DNA of 56,648 nucleotides from an uncultured Myxococcales bacterium (lineage in GTDB: Bacteria; Myxococcota_A; UBA9042): assembly GCA_903896545.1 (NCBI GenBank), contig CAITYF010000209.1, forward strand, positions 1-56,648, given 5' to 3'. A program made the translations under genes and the position numbers. Of the stretch, positions 1 through 8,743 are shown one piece after another (the first letter of the stretch is position 1; each line of letters begins with the position of its first letter). The notes under the pieces were generated by a model that searched no databases, was not told where the DNA came from, and was given only the letters and a program-made list of their open reading frames with translations.

Positions 1-81
1 GGTGCACGCTTCGCGGTCCTAGTCCGAAATGCGACAGGTCTCACCCTGTTCAGTTTGGTATTCGAATTGGGTCAGGATGTG
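1..81. repeat. 81-bp direct repeat, copy 1
   Basis: This block recurs at 140-220 with two visible mismatches and a period of 139 bp. It contains a short inverted repeat, ACAGG-N6-CCTGT. The array may continue past the left edge. No credible gene overlaps it; the short reading frame across it exists only because the repeat is open in one frame. Confidence 0.9.
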
Positions 82-139
82 CAGACACGCTGACCGAATT
101 CCAAAGTCCCAGCCGCCGACACCGCGGCGTGCCACCGGA

Positions 140-220
140 GGTGCACGCTTCGCGGTCCTAGTCCGAAATGCGACAGGTCTAACCCTGTTCAGTTTGGTAT
201 TCGAATTGGGTCAGGGTGTG
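140..220. repeat. 81-bp direct repeat, copy 2
   Basis: Second copy of the block at 1-81. It is preceded by GCCACCGGAG, which also precedes the diverged copy at 41420-41476. It ends five bases before the stop codon of the outer-membrane barrel gene, so the pair lies in the 3' flank of the envelope operon. Confidence 0.9.
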
Positions 221-225
221 TAGGC

Positions 226-1665
226 CTATAGATTGACCCGCAAGTTGACGCCTGCACGCAGAAGCGGTGCGTGCGCGCTCATGAACGCGGCGATGAGCGG
301 GTTGCTCGCAACAGACGAGTAGAACGACTCGTTGGGCAACTGGCTTTGGAAATAGGGCAGGTTTCCTCGCAGTTCACCGTCCCCGTACGAGGCGCCCGCG
401 TAGGCTTCCACCGTCATGTCAGTCAGGACGAGCGTGCTAAAGTTGAGCTGCGCCGTGCCAGACTTGTCCGTCAGGTTCTGCAGACAAATGGCGGAAATCG
501 TCGCGTCGTTCAGGCTACCTGGTGAGATGGCCGTTGCAACGATGCCGATGTAATCGCGCGACGTGTAAAGCGGCGTAAACGACGGGAGCGTGGGTGAAGT
601 GGAACCCGCACTGATCTGATCGGTCAACGACTGCTTGGTCTTGTCGTAGACGCCCTGCAGGGTCAAGCCCTGATCGTTGTGGAAATACTCAACGCCGATC
701 ACGAGCGAGTCGTCTTCGCGGTACGCCCACGTGTAGCTCACGCCTGCGGCAAGTTGCCACGCAACCGAGCCCGTGCCTGGAAATACCAAGCCGAGTTCAC
801 CGGTCAAATCGAAGTCGCCCAAGCCAGACGAGACGTCCAGCCCCAGCTTGGGGTCGACGCCCTTGCGAAAAATGGACGCCACGCCGACTTCCGTGTGGCC
901 AAAAAGCGCCTCTGCGCGCACCGCGGCGCCCAACCGGTCAATCGTCGTGGCGCTATCGGTCAACGCGATGCCGTACAAGTTCCAGCCGAGCTTCTCAATC
1001 GGAACGTGGACTTTGATCATCGGGATGCCGACGCGCTCGTCAAAGAACGCCAGCGGGTTGACCTTCGTCGTGTTCAGGACGTCGACCGGATTCCAAAAGC
1101 GCGTCGTGCCCCAGCGCACGAATTGCTGCCCGACCGTGAGGAACACCGTCCGGCTGATGTCGAACTTGAGCCACATCTGGTTCAGGAGCGCTTTGGTCGT
1201 GTCCGTGCTGGTCGCCGCGCCCAATGCCGACTGCGAGTTGACGCCAGCCGACGCCGCCGCCGCTGCCAACGGGTTGTACAGCACGCGTCCGCGGACAAAC
1301 GCACGCACGCGGTCGTTCAGGCGCGTGTCATAAAACAGGTCAAACAGGTTGGCGTTGCCCAGGCCGATGTCCGAAGCGCGCGCCCCCTGATTGTACGACG
1401 CCGAGGTCCGCAGGTAGAGGAAGCCGCCCAGCTGACTGCGATCCTTGTACAGCAGTTCGTTGTTCGGCTTCGCCTCATCGGTCGTCAACCGCTCGTCGCC
1501 CAGGTCCTTGGCGCCAGCTTCCTTGACCGTCTCGCCTGCGGGCTTTTCCTCTTCCTCATCCCCGCCAAAGATCGCGTCTTCACGCGCGCGGTCGTCCGTC
1601 GGCGGATCAGCCGCAAAAGCCGCGCATGGCAGCAGCACGGCACACAACAAAAGGAGGTACTTCAT
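226..1665 (-). CDS. Predicted outer-membrane beta-barrel protein, last gene of the ABC export operon
   Basis: The product is 479 aa. It opens with a clear signal peptide (MKYLLLLCAVLL..AAFA), then an acidic, Glu/Asp/Lys-rich segment to about residue 60. The rest is alternating aromatic/polar beta-strand-like sequence (FVRGRVLY, VGVEYFH) with a strand-like C-terminus. The ATG at 1665 is chosen over an upstream in-frame ATG because it overlaps the stop of the preceding gene as ATGA, has GGAG about 9 nt upstream, and leaves an intact signal peptide. The position after two FtsX-type permeases and a LolA-like protein suggests an outer-membrane partner or cargo of that exporter. The family is not recognised with certainty; the envelope location is well supported, the function is inferred. 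Confidence 0.85.
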   Translation of the reverse strand: MKYLLLLCAVLLPCAAFAADPPTDDRAREDAIFGGDEEEEKPAGETVKEAGAKDLGDERLTTDEAKPNNELLYKDRSQLGGFLYLRTSASYNQGARASDIGLGNANLFDLFYDTRLNDRVRAFVRGRVLYNPLAAAAASAGVNSQSALGAATSTDTTKALLNQMWLKFDISRTVFLTVGQQFVRWGTTRFWNPVDVLNTTKVNPLAFFDERVGIPMIKVHVPIEKLGWNLYGIALTDSATTIDRLGAAVRAEALFGHTEVGVASIFRKGVDPKLGLDVSSGLGDFDLTGELGLVFPGTGSVAWQLAAGVSYTWAYREDDSLVIGVEYFHNDQGLTLQGVYDKTKQSLTDQISAGSTSPTLPSFTPLYTSRDYIGIVATAISPGSLNDATISAICLQNLTDKSGTAQLNFSTLVLTDMTVEAYAGASYGDGELRGNLPYFQSQLPNESFYSSVASNPLIAAFMSAHAPLLRAGVNLRVNL

Positions 1666-2474
1666 CGCGATTGCGACTCCAACCACGCTTTGGTGAAGAG
1701 ATTTGCCGGCAACGAGTTCAGGTCCTGCTCCTTCAGCAGGATCGTCGTGTTGTTGCCCTTCTCCACCTCGTCAAAGATACGAATTTCCTTGGGCGTCCAG
1801 ACGTCGCCCTTCTTGGACGGGCTGAACTTCTTGGCCCACTTCGGCGTGTACGTGGTGCGCATGAGCTTGCCGCTATCGGCAAATTCCTGCTTCTTCAGCG
1901 TGTTGCCAGACGTCGTCGAGAGCCACAGCACCAGCTTCGCGTACGCCGCGTCGACGCCCTTCTTCAAGGTGAGCGTCACTTTGTGCGTCCAGACCGAGCC
2001 CAGCTTCTCCGGCCCTTCGTACTTGATCGCGTATTCCTCGGCCAGACGCGACTCGTCGAAGTCCGCGCGACGACTATCCGTTCCACCGATCTTCTCGCGC
2101 TCCGTCCGGCGTTCCCACTTGCCCGTGCTCGGATCGTACATCCACAGGTTCTTGTCGACCCGCAGGTAACCCTTGCCTTTTTCCGCCTTGGGCGCCTGGA
2201 ACAGAATCATCAGCTTGTCATCGGCGTCACGGCGAAACACCTGCGCTTCAAACACGACGTCGTTCTTGTTGCGTTCTTTGCGTTCGATGTAGACGTTGGT
2301 CTTGTAGTCGCCCGAATTGCGCTGGCGATCGTCCAATTGCTGAACCCATTTGAGCGCTTCCGCCTCAGAAAGCGGCGCAGGCTGGGCTTCAGGCAGATGG
2401 ACCGGCGGCGGCGCGAGATCGGCGAAAGCCGGCGCGGCGGAGAGGAGCAGACTGGCAACGAGCAGGTACTTCAC
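1662..2474 (-). CDS. LolA-like outer membrane lipoprotein-sorting protein (COG2834 type)
   Basis: The product is 270 aa with a signal peptide (KYLLVASLLLSAAPAFA). The mature part has the features of periplasmic LolA/LolB-fold sorting proteins: VYIERK, a strand pair ending LMILFQAP, LWMYDP, and a late KEIRIFDE strand. A GTG start at 2474 is preferred to the upstream TTG at 2486, because GAGG lies 6 nt before it and the resulting N-terminus matches the downstream gene's signal peptide. The gene is coupled to the barrel gene by an ATGA overlap. Proteins of this type are thought to shuttle lipidated or hydrophobic cargo across the periplasm; here it probably receives cargo from the adjacent ABC transporter. 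Confidence 0.85.
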   Translation of the reverse strand: MKYLLVASLLLSAAPAFADLAPPPVHLPEAQPAPLSEAEALKWVQQLDDRQRNSGDYKTNVYIERKERNKNDVVFEAQVFRRDADDKLMILFQAPKAEKGKGYLRVDKNLWMYDPSTGKWERRTEREKIGGTDSRRADFDESRLAEEYAIKYEGPEKLGSVWTHKVTLTLKKGVDAAYAKLVLWLSTTSGNTLKKQEFADSGKLMRTTYTPKWAKKFSPSKKGDVWTPKEIRIFDEVEKGNNTTILLKEQDLNSLPANLFTKAWLESQSR

Positions 2475-2495
2475 GGGCAACCTCAACGGTTTGAA

Positions 2496-3797
2496 TCAAT
2501 TCGACGAGTGCATCGCTTCCACCGGCTGCAACCGCGCGGCGCGCCATGCTGGCAAGATGGAGCCCAATGTTGTGACACTGGCGATGACCAAAAGCGAAAC
2601 AAGCACGGTCGGCGGGCTCACAATGAGCGTTACGGTCTCCGACATCAGCACCATTTGGAAGCCCTTGATCATCTTCAAGTGCGCCGCGTTCAGCCCGTAC
2701 GCCGCCGCAACGCCCAGAACGACGCCAACGGTCGACGAGATGATCGCAAGCAGCGCGCCTTCCGTCACGAACATCGCCAGCACGGTATGGCGCTGCATAC
2801 CGATCGCCCGCAACGCGCCGACTTCCCGCGTCCGTTCGCGGATCGCCATCCACAGCGTATTCATGACGCCAATGATGATGATCGCCAAAAGCACCATGAA
2901 AACGATGACAATCAGCGCGCGGAAGCCAAACAGCGTCCACTTCATGAACGGGTCTTCATCCATCCACGTCGTGACGTCGATTTTCTGACCGGTCCAGTCC
3001 TCGCGCTTGACGATGTCGAACTTCTGCCAGTACGGCTTTTCCGTGTGGTCCATGACGCGATAGCCGGCTTTGGCGAGTGAAGTCCGCAGCTTTGTCGCCA
3101 CTTGGTCCGCCTTCTCCCAGTCCTTCAGGTAGAGCTGAATACCGCCCGCCGTACTCGGATCGAGGCTGTAGAGCTCACGCAGCGTGTCCAGCGGAACGTA
3201 CGCAAAAAACGAGGAGAACATGCCCAGCGGCTTGGCGATGGCCACGACTTTGCAGTCGATCGAGTTGGCGGCACCGCGAAACGTCTGCGAGGAAATCGTC
3301 ACGTTGTCGCCGATCTTCAGCTCCAAGCGGTCCGCTGTCTGCTCAAAGATCAGAATCGAGTGCGGCTCCACGAGGCGCGACGAGTCGCCCTTGACGATCT
3401 CCAGGATGTTCTTGAAGCCCGCTTCCTGCTGAATATCAATACCGGAAACGACGGCAACCTGCGAGGAAACGTCGCTGACCAGCTTGCCAAAACCGCGGCC
3501 GCGCACGACAAGCGACTGAATCTCCGGCGTCTCTTTCTCGACGATCTCACGCAGCTTCTTGTACTCCGTGACAACGGGCGCTGCCGTCCCCGACGTGATC
3601 TTGTAAAAGCCCGCGACGTTCACGTGGCCCGTCGAAAGCGTCGTGGCGTTGCGCAGCATGGACGCCTGCGTGCCGTTGAACAGCGCCGTCAGAAGCACCA
3701 ACAGCACAGTGACGACCGAGATGGCGCCGCCCAGGAGCAGCGTCCGTTTGCGGTTGCGCGCCAGGTTCCGCGCGGCGATTTGCAAGAGCGTGAACAT
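2496..3797 (-). CDS. ABC transporter permease, MacB/LolC-FtsX family (second permease)
   Basis: The product is 433 aa. Its topology is typical of FtsX/MacB-type permeases: one N-terminal membrane segment (about residues 20-42), a periplasmic core of about 250 residues, then three C-terminal segments including the conserved RTREVGALRAIG loop near the second. The ATG at 3797 is chosen because it begins MFTLLQIAARNLARN, the usual family N-terminus, and has GGAG 6 nt upstream. The longer open frame upstream is a shadow of the preceding gene. It lies 19 nt after the first permease and presumably forms a heterodimer with it, powered by the ATPase at 5957-6685. Confidence 0.92.
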   Translation of the reverse strand: MFTLLQIAARNLARNRKRTLLLGGAISVVTVLLVLLTALFNGTQASMLRNATTLSTGHVNVAGFYKITSGTAAPVVTEYKKLREIVEKETPEIQSLVVRGRGFGKLVSDVSSQVAVVSGIDIQQEAGFKNILEIVKGDSSRLVEPHSILIFEQTADRLELKIGDNVTISSQTFRGAANSIDCKVVAIAKPLGMFSSFFAYVPLDTLRELYSLDPSTAGGIQLYLKDWEKADQVATKLRTSLAKAGYRVMDHTEKPYWQKFDIVKREDWTGQKIDVTTWMDEDPFMKWTLFGFRALIVIVFMVLLAIIIIGVMNTLWMAIRERTREVGALRAIGMQRHTVLAMFVTEGALLAIISSTVGVVLGVAAAYGLNAAHLKMIKGFQMVLMSETVTLIVSPPTVLVSLLVIASVTTLGSILPAWRAARLQPVEAMHSSN

Positions 3798-3816
3798 CAG
3801 GGCTCCGTTCGGGTGA

Positions 3817-5946
3817 TCATTCGGAATCCTGCATGGCGGCAAGCGGCGTGATGCGCGTGGCCAACCAAGCGGGATAGAGCGTGGAAATGAGGGTGACGAT
3901 GCCAACGGCGACCATCGCGACGGGAAGGCCCCAGCCCGGCAGCGCCGGATAGAAGCGGGGACCGCCGGCGAGGAAGGACATGAAGTCGTTCGCGGCGAGG
4001 ATGCCAAAATGGCCGTACCACGCGACGAGCGAGTAGCCGAGCGCGCAGCCGATGGCGCCAAAGACGATCGCCATGACGACGGCCTCGACGACGAACATCA
4101 GGAGAATTTCCCAACGCTGGGCGCCAATCGCGCGCATGGTGCCGATTTCACGGGTGCGTTCAAGCGTGGACATGACCAACGAGTTGTTGATGATGACGAG
4201 CGAGACCAGGAAGATGATGAAGATCGAGAATGCGAGGACCGCGTAGATGACGCCGACGAAGTTGCCGACGAGGCCCGAAGCCGCGCGCCAGTCCAGCGCT
4301 TTCAACTCGAACTTGTTGGCGTCGATCGCCGCGTTCACTTTGGCCATGCCCTCTTCCACGCTGACGCCGGGCTTCAACATGATCGCCGTGCTGCGGATGA
4401 CGCCGCCGTCGAGTTCCGCCTGCGTGTAGACGTGCTTTTCCAATTCGCGGGCAAAGACCTTCGCGCTTCCGCCTCCGGAACCAGCGGCCAACGCAGCCGG
4501 CGTCGCTTCGGCCGGCGCGTCCGTTGGCGTGGCGGCAGCCGCAGCGGTTGGCGTCGCGTTGGTTGTGTCCTCCACCTGTTCGCCCGCACCTTCGCCAAAG
4601 AGCTCTGCTTCCGCGGTGTCGCGCTTCAGCTCTTTCAAGCCGCTTGCCGCCTGCAGCTTGGCGATTTCAGCCTTCTTGTCCGCGGTCATGTAGCCGAGCA
4701 GGTCGCGATACGTCATCAGATCCAGCACGTTGAACGCGCCGGCCATCGTCGAACGATCCAGGCCGTGAAAGCGGAATGTGCCGTACATCTTGACGTTGAC
4801 CGTCGTCGCGTAACCGGACTGCGAAAAGCCGTTGATGGTCATCGTGTCCCCCACGCGAATCGCGTAAAGGCGAATGCGCGGCGCGATGACCTTGTAGAAC
4901 ACCTCGTAACGTTGGGAGAAATTGGCATCGGTCACGTCCATGAACGCGTCGACAAGCTTGGGCAAATCTTCCTCTTTCGAGTCCAACTCGGTCTGCAACG
5001 CAAGCTTGACCTCCGCGGTCGCTACGTCGTCCAGTTGGTACGTAATTTCCTTGTATTGCGAACGATTCAGCTTGATCCACAGCTTGATCTCGTCGTCCGT
5101 CGCGACTTGGGCGCCTTCCGCCAAGCGGTCCTTGATTTTGTCCAAGCGCCGCGCGGTCTTGTGCTTCACCTGCTCTTCATACGTGAACTTGTTGAACAAG
5201 AAGCCGCGCTGCCCCGGCGGAATCGGCGCGCCGTCGACCATTTCAAAGCGGTCAAAAACCTTGCGGAAGCGCTCCGTATCGGTGCCGACGTACCGCAGCA
5301 TCAGCATGTCTTCACCGATCGCCATCTTGGCGATCTTGTTCTCCAGAAACTCCAGACGCGCGAACGGGTCCTGATCAAATGAGTCCCAAAACGTCGGCTG
5401 ATTGGCTGCGGCCACGTCGATGAGCCCCTGCTTCATGTCGTCGGACATCTTGGCAGCGTCAGAAAATCCTTTGAGGTTCTTCAGTTCGTCGTCCAACAGC
5501 GCGACCATGCGCCGCACGTGCCGCCGCACGACGTCGACCTGCTGCTTGTCGCCCGCTTTCACGGCGTTGCGCAGCGCTTCCAACTTCACGTCCAGAACGT
5601 TGCCGCCAAAGACGATCGACGAGTCGATGCCCATCGGAATGATCGCCGCGACTTCAGGCAATGCCTCAATTTTCTTGCGAACTTCCGCGAAGTTGTGGAT
5701 GTAGCCGATCTCATTGGAGCCCATTTGGCCAAAAATCGACAACTCGTCCTTCGCGCCCTTTTGCTGGAGCTGGATGTGACCGGCAACCGAGTTGACGATG
5801 CTTTTGGACATCGACTTGTCGATCGACGAGATCAAGCTCAAGCCGACGATGATAAGGAACGCCGCAAAGACCAGCAGGCCGCCGACGATCGCCGACTTGA
5901 CCTTGTGGGTCAGCAAGTTGCGTAGCGCGATGTGAATCAGAATCAT
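3817..5946 (-). CDS. ABC transporter permease, FtsX/MacB family, with enlarged periplasmic domain
   Basis: The product is 709 aa, long for this family. An N-terminal membrane segment (about residues 18-42) is followed by a roughly 500-residue extracytoplasmic domain and three C-terminal membrane segments carrying the LERTREIGTMRAIGAQ coupling loop. The periplasmic part contains an Ala/Pro/Thr-rich low-complexity stretch (about residues 465-500) that looks like a flexible linker. The ATG at 5946 begins MILIHIALRNLLTHK and lies 10 nt after the ATPase gene; the longer frame upstream overlaps that gene. It is predicted to pair with the smaller permease to move an envelope substrate, probably a lipid or lipoprotein given the LolA-like neighbour. 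Confidence 0.9.
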   Translation of the reverse strand: MILIHIALRNLLTHKVKSAIVGGLLVFAAFLIIVGLSLISSIDKSMSKSIVNSVAGHIQLQQKGAKDELSIFGQMGSNEIGYIHNFAEVRKKIEALPEVAAIIPMGIDSSIVFGGNVLDVKLEALRNAVKAGDKQQVDVVRRHVRRMVALLDDELKNLKGFSDAAKMSDDMKQGLIDVAAANQPTFWDSFDQDPFARLEFLENKIAKMAIGEDMLMLRYVGTDTERFRKVFDRFEMVDGAPIPPGQRGFLFNKFTYEEQVKHKTARRLDKIKDRLAEGAQVATDDEIKLWIKLNRSQYKEITYQLDDVATAEVKLALQTELDSKEEDLPKLVDAFMDVTDANFSQRYEVFYKVIAPRIRLYAIRVGDTMTINGFSQSGYATTVNVKMYGTFRFHGLDRSTMAGAFNVLDLMTYRDLLGYMTADKKAEIAKLQAASGLKELKRDTAEAELFGEGAGEQVEDTTNATPTAAAAATPTDAPAEATPAALAAGSGGGSAKVFARELEKHVYTQAELDGGVIRSTAIMLKPGVSVEEGMAKVNAAIDANKFELKALDWRAASGLVGNFVGVIYAVLAFSIFIIFLVSLVIINNSLVMSTLERTREIGTMRAIGAQRWEILLMFVVEAVVMAIVFGAIGCALGYSLVAWYGHFGILAANDFMSFLAGGPRFYPALPGWGLPVAMVAVGIVTLISTLYPAWLATRITPLAAMQDSE

Positions 5947-5956
5947 CGGAAGCGCC

Positions 5957-6685
5957 TCACGCGTGGCTGGACTGGAACTGCTCGACAGACTCTTCCGCCT
6001 GAATCCGACCATCGACCAGACGAATCACGCGACCAGCGCGGGAGACAACCTTCGGGTCGTGGGTCGAGAACAGGAACGTCGTGCCCTCGCGGTTCAACTC
6101 CTGCATCAGGTCGAGGATCTGGTTACCGGTCACCGAATCGAGATTCGCTGTCGGTTCATCGGCAAGCACGATGCGCGGACGTGTCACCAACGCGCGGGCG
6201 ATCGCGACGCGCTGCCGCTGACCGCCAGACAGCTCGCCCGGACGGTGATGCGCATACTCGGCGATGCCAACCCGCTGGAGCAGGTCCATCACGCGCTCTT
6301 TCCGCTGCACCGCGTTCAACTGTTTTTGCAGCAGGAGCGGAAACTCCACGTTTTGGAACGCGTCCAGAACGCCCACCAGATTGAACGACTGAAAGATGAA
6401 GCCCAGCGCGTTCAAACGCAGCCGCGTCAAATCACCTTCCGAGAGCTTGCCGGTGTCACGCCCGGCAACGACCACTTCACCGCGCGTTGCCACGTCGACG
6501 CAGCCGATGAGGTTCAAAAGCGTCGTCTTGCCCGATCCAGAAGGACCTGCAATCACGGTAAATTCGCCTGGCGCGATCTCCAGAGAGACTTGTCGCAATG
6601 CGGTAACGGTGACGGCGCCGAGTTGGTAATCCTTGTCCACGTTGGACAAGTGCACGATCGGTTGGGTAGCAGAAGGTGTGGCCAT
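5957..6685 (-). CDS. ABC transporter ATP-binding protein, LolD/MacB family
   Basis: The product is 242 aa with a complete nucleotide-binding domain: Walker A GPSGSGKT (47-54), Q-loop Gln99, signature LSGGQ (152-156), Walker B IVLADEP (172-178) and H-loop His209. The FQSFNL and GELSGGQRQRVAIARAL patterns place it in the LolD/MacB/FtsE branch that energises FtsX-type permeases by mechanotransmission. It is the first gene of the five-gene operon 6685-226, with AGGA before its ATG. A 12-bp palindrome sits about 70 bp upstream. The substrate is not evident. Confidence 0.95.
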   Translation of the reverse strand: MATPSATQPIVHLSNVDKDYQLGAVTVTALRQVSLEIAPGEFTVIAGPSGSGKTTLLNLIGCVDVATRGEVVVAGRDTGKLSEGDLTRLRLNALGFIFQSFNLVGVLDAFQNVEFPLLLQKQLNAVQRKERVMDLLQRVGIAEYAHHRPGELSGGQRQRVAIARALVTRPRIVLADEPTANLDSVTGNQILDLMQELNREGTTFLFSTHDPKVVSRAGRVIRLVDGRIQAEESVEQFQSSHA

Positions 6686-6752
6686 GTGCAGTCCTGGCGC
6701 CTCGCTTGGCGGCGCGGGCGATGATTTGGAACCCCGCAGGGGCGTCCGTCAA

Positions 6753-6764
6753 TCCCGATCGGGA
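6753..6764. promoter_or_regulatory. 12-bp perfect palindrome upstream of the ABC operon
   Basis: TCCCGATCGGGA is a perfect palindrome 68-79 bp upstream of the ATPase start. A second small inverted repeat, CCCC-GCA-GGGG, lies at 6732-6742. This could be a repressor operator; no bound regulator can be named and no clear -35/-10 pair was seen. Confidence 0.35.
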
Positions 6765-6855
6765 GTAACGTCATGCAAGTTTTGCCATTCTTTGCGGCTC
6801 GCGACGTGGATGCCGCTCAACCGGCACGCGAGTGACGCGCGAATCCTGAGTGGTT

Positions 6856-8544
6856 TCAAGCCTTAGTCAAGAACCAGACAAGCGCGGCGGCGACGGCGGT
6901 CAGACCCGCGACGCCGATCCACACCCACGGCGTGGAACCGTCGGCGGGCGATCGTGAGCCCGAAGGCGCGGAAACCAGACCGGCAGCGCCTGCACGGGCA
7001 TTGCGAACGGCGACGGGCGCGGAGCCCTCCGCGTCCAGGTGGTCGGACAGAGGTGCGGATGCGCGCCCCGTGTCGTGTGCCGCAGCGTGCCCGCGGCCAA
7101 TCGCGCTGGGCGCATAGGGGCGCGAGGTGACCGCAGCAGCCGCCTCAGACGCGGCACTGGCGTCGGGTGCTGCGTGTGAAGCCTCGGTCGGCTCCAAACG
7201 CTGAACGGACTTCTGCGTGGAGCCGCCGAGGGGATCGGACGGCGTAATCAGCTGTGAATTTCCCGGTTCCAAGCGCGAAATCGAGTCGGGCGTTTTGTCT
7301 TCCGCGTCGCGGGCAGACGGAATCGCGTTCAGGACGCGGTCGACCATCCCGGCGGCAAAGTCCTCGCTCAGACCACGGATGCGCGAAAGCGGTGACGGCT
7401 CGGTTGAAAGTTCATCGTTCGCCCCCCGCTCCTTGATCGGCGCGTGCTCACCAGTGAGCGGTCGCATCGGCGCGGACGTCCGCGTGGGCGCTTGGGGAGC
7501 CCCCGACTCTTCCATCGACGTCGGCGCGACCACCATACCCGGCAGCACCATCATCGGCACCGTGTTCAAACCGCGGCGATCGCACGCCTGGAGCAGCTGA
7601 ATCCGCAGCGCATCGGCAGTTGCTGGGCGGTTGGAGGGATCCTTGTCCAGGCACCGCAGCACCACGTCTTCCAAAGCCAGCGGAATATCACGCGTAAACT
7701 CGTTGTCCGCTTGAATGAGCCGCGGCGCGCCCTGCAAAATGTGCTTGCGCAGCACTTCTGCAGTCGTCGTCGCGTCGAACGGGAGCCGCCCCGTCAGGCA
7801 CTCAAAAAGCACGATGCCCAGCGAATAAATGTCCGCCGCAGGCGTCACTGCACCGCCCGATGCTTGCTCCGGCGCCATGTACTCGGGCGACCCTACCACG
7901 TAACCGCTGCGCGTCAGCTGATCGCGTTCGTAATCGCCCGCGACGAATTTGGCGAGGCCAAAATCGAGGATCTTGGCGAAGTCGCGCTCGCCTGCGATTT
8001 CTTGCACGAAGATGTTGTCCGGCTTGACGTCGCGGTGAACGATGCCTTTGCGGTGGGCTTCCTCAAGCGCCTTGGCAACTTGCGAGCAGATGTGCACCGT
8101 CCGCACCGGGTTCAGAACGGGCGCACGCCGCAAAACGTCGCTCAGCTTCTGGCCGACGAGGTACTCCATGATCATGCAGAACGCGCCGGACTTCGCATCC
8201 ACACCGAAGTCAAAGACGCGCACGGAGTTCGGATGCGCCAGAAGCGATGCAGCGCGCGCTTCTCGTGTAAAACGCTTCACTTCCGTCGGATCTTTGGCCA
8301 AATCCCGCCAGAGCACTTTGATTGCAACTTGTTGGCGGGTCGTCTTCTGCTCACCGCGGTACACGGCGCCCATGCCGCCGACGCCGATCAGGTCGCCGAC
8401 CGTGTAGTTCTCCAGCACTGTCTCGTTGGGAAACAGCCGACCGGGAAACACCGAGTCCGAGCGGATCGTGTCAGTCGGATTGCCGTCCCTCTCACAGGTG
8501 AAGGCATCCGTGCGTCCGCCGCAGATGGTGCAAATCCGCCACAT
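6856..8544 (-). CDS. Membrane-anchored serine/threonine protein kinase with N-terminal zinc ribbon
   Basis: The product is 562 aa. It begins with a short zinc-ribbon-like motif (Cys5, Cys8, Cys17, ending ERDG), a frequent start of deltaproteobacterial kinases, which is why the ATG at 8544 is preferred over an upstream start. The kinase domain (about 45-310) has the GVGGMGAVY glycine loop, the AIKVL lysine, HRDVKPDN catalytic loop, DFG and APE motifs, so it should be active. A low-complexity Pro/Ser/Ala linker of about 200 residues leads to one C-terminal transmembrane segment (WVWIGVAGLTAVAAALVWFL), giving a cytoplasmic kinase tethered to the inner membrane. It is monocistronic and 171 bp upstream of the ABC operon; targets are unknown. 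Confidence 0.95.
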   Translation of the reverse strand: MWRICTICGGRTDAFTCERDGNPTDTIRSDSVFPGRLFPNETVLENYTVGDLIGVGGMGAVYRGEQKTTRQQVAIKVLWRDLAKDPTEVKRFTREARAASLLAHPNSVRVFDFGVDAKSGAFCMIMEYLVGQKLSDVLRRAPVLNPVRTVHICSQVAKALEEAHRKGIVHRDVKPDNIFVQEIAGERDFAKILDFGLAKFVAGDYERDQLTRSGYVVGSPEYMAPEQASGGAVTPAADIYSLGIVLFECLTGRLPFDATTTAEVLRKHILQGAPRLIQADNEFTRDIPLALEDVVLRCLDKDPSNRPATADALRIQLLQACDRRGLNTVPMMVLPGMVVAPTSMEESGAPQAPTRTSAPMRPLTGEHAPIKERGANDELSTEPSPLSRIRGLSEDFAAGMVDRVLNAIPSARDAEDKTPDSISRLEPGNSQLITPSDPLGGSTQKSVQRLEPTEASHAAPDASAASEAAAAVTSRPYAPSAIGRGHAAAHDTGRASAPLSDHLDAEGSAPVAVRNARAGAAGLVSAPSGSRSPADGSTPWVWIGVAGLTAVAAALVWFLTKA

Positions 8545-8743
8545 GATTGAGCAAAAACTCCAGCCGCACGGACATTGTGGGCAGATGGGTGCGCTGCAAA
8601 GTGCAGTCACAACAACGGCCACCGGGAGGTTCGACGCGGGAAGTTTACGGCAACCTCACGCACTTGCAACCGCAGAACAGTAGCGCCCCGCCGAAGACGC
8701 ACCATAACGCACTGCGTCAATTGGCGCTAGCGCTGCGGACGCG

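Noticed and set aside
679..3080. Long plus-strand open frames opposite the envelope operon
   Set aside because: They are antisense shadows in GC-rich DNA: Arg/Gln/His-rich composition, no domains, and complementary to well-supported minus-strand genes.
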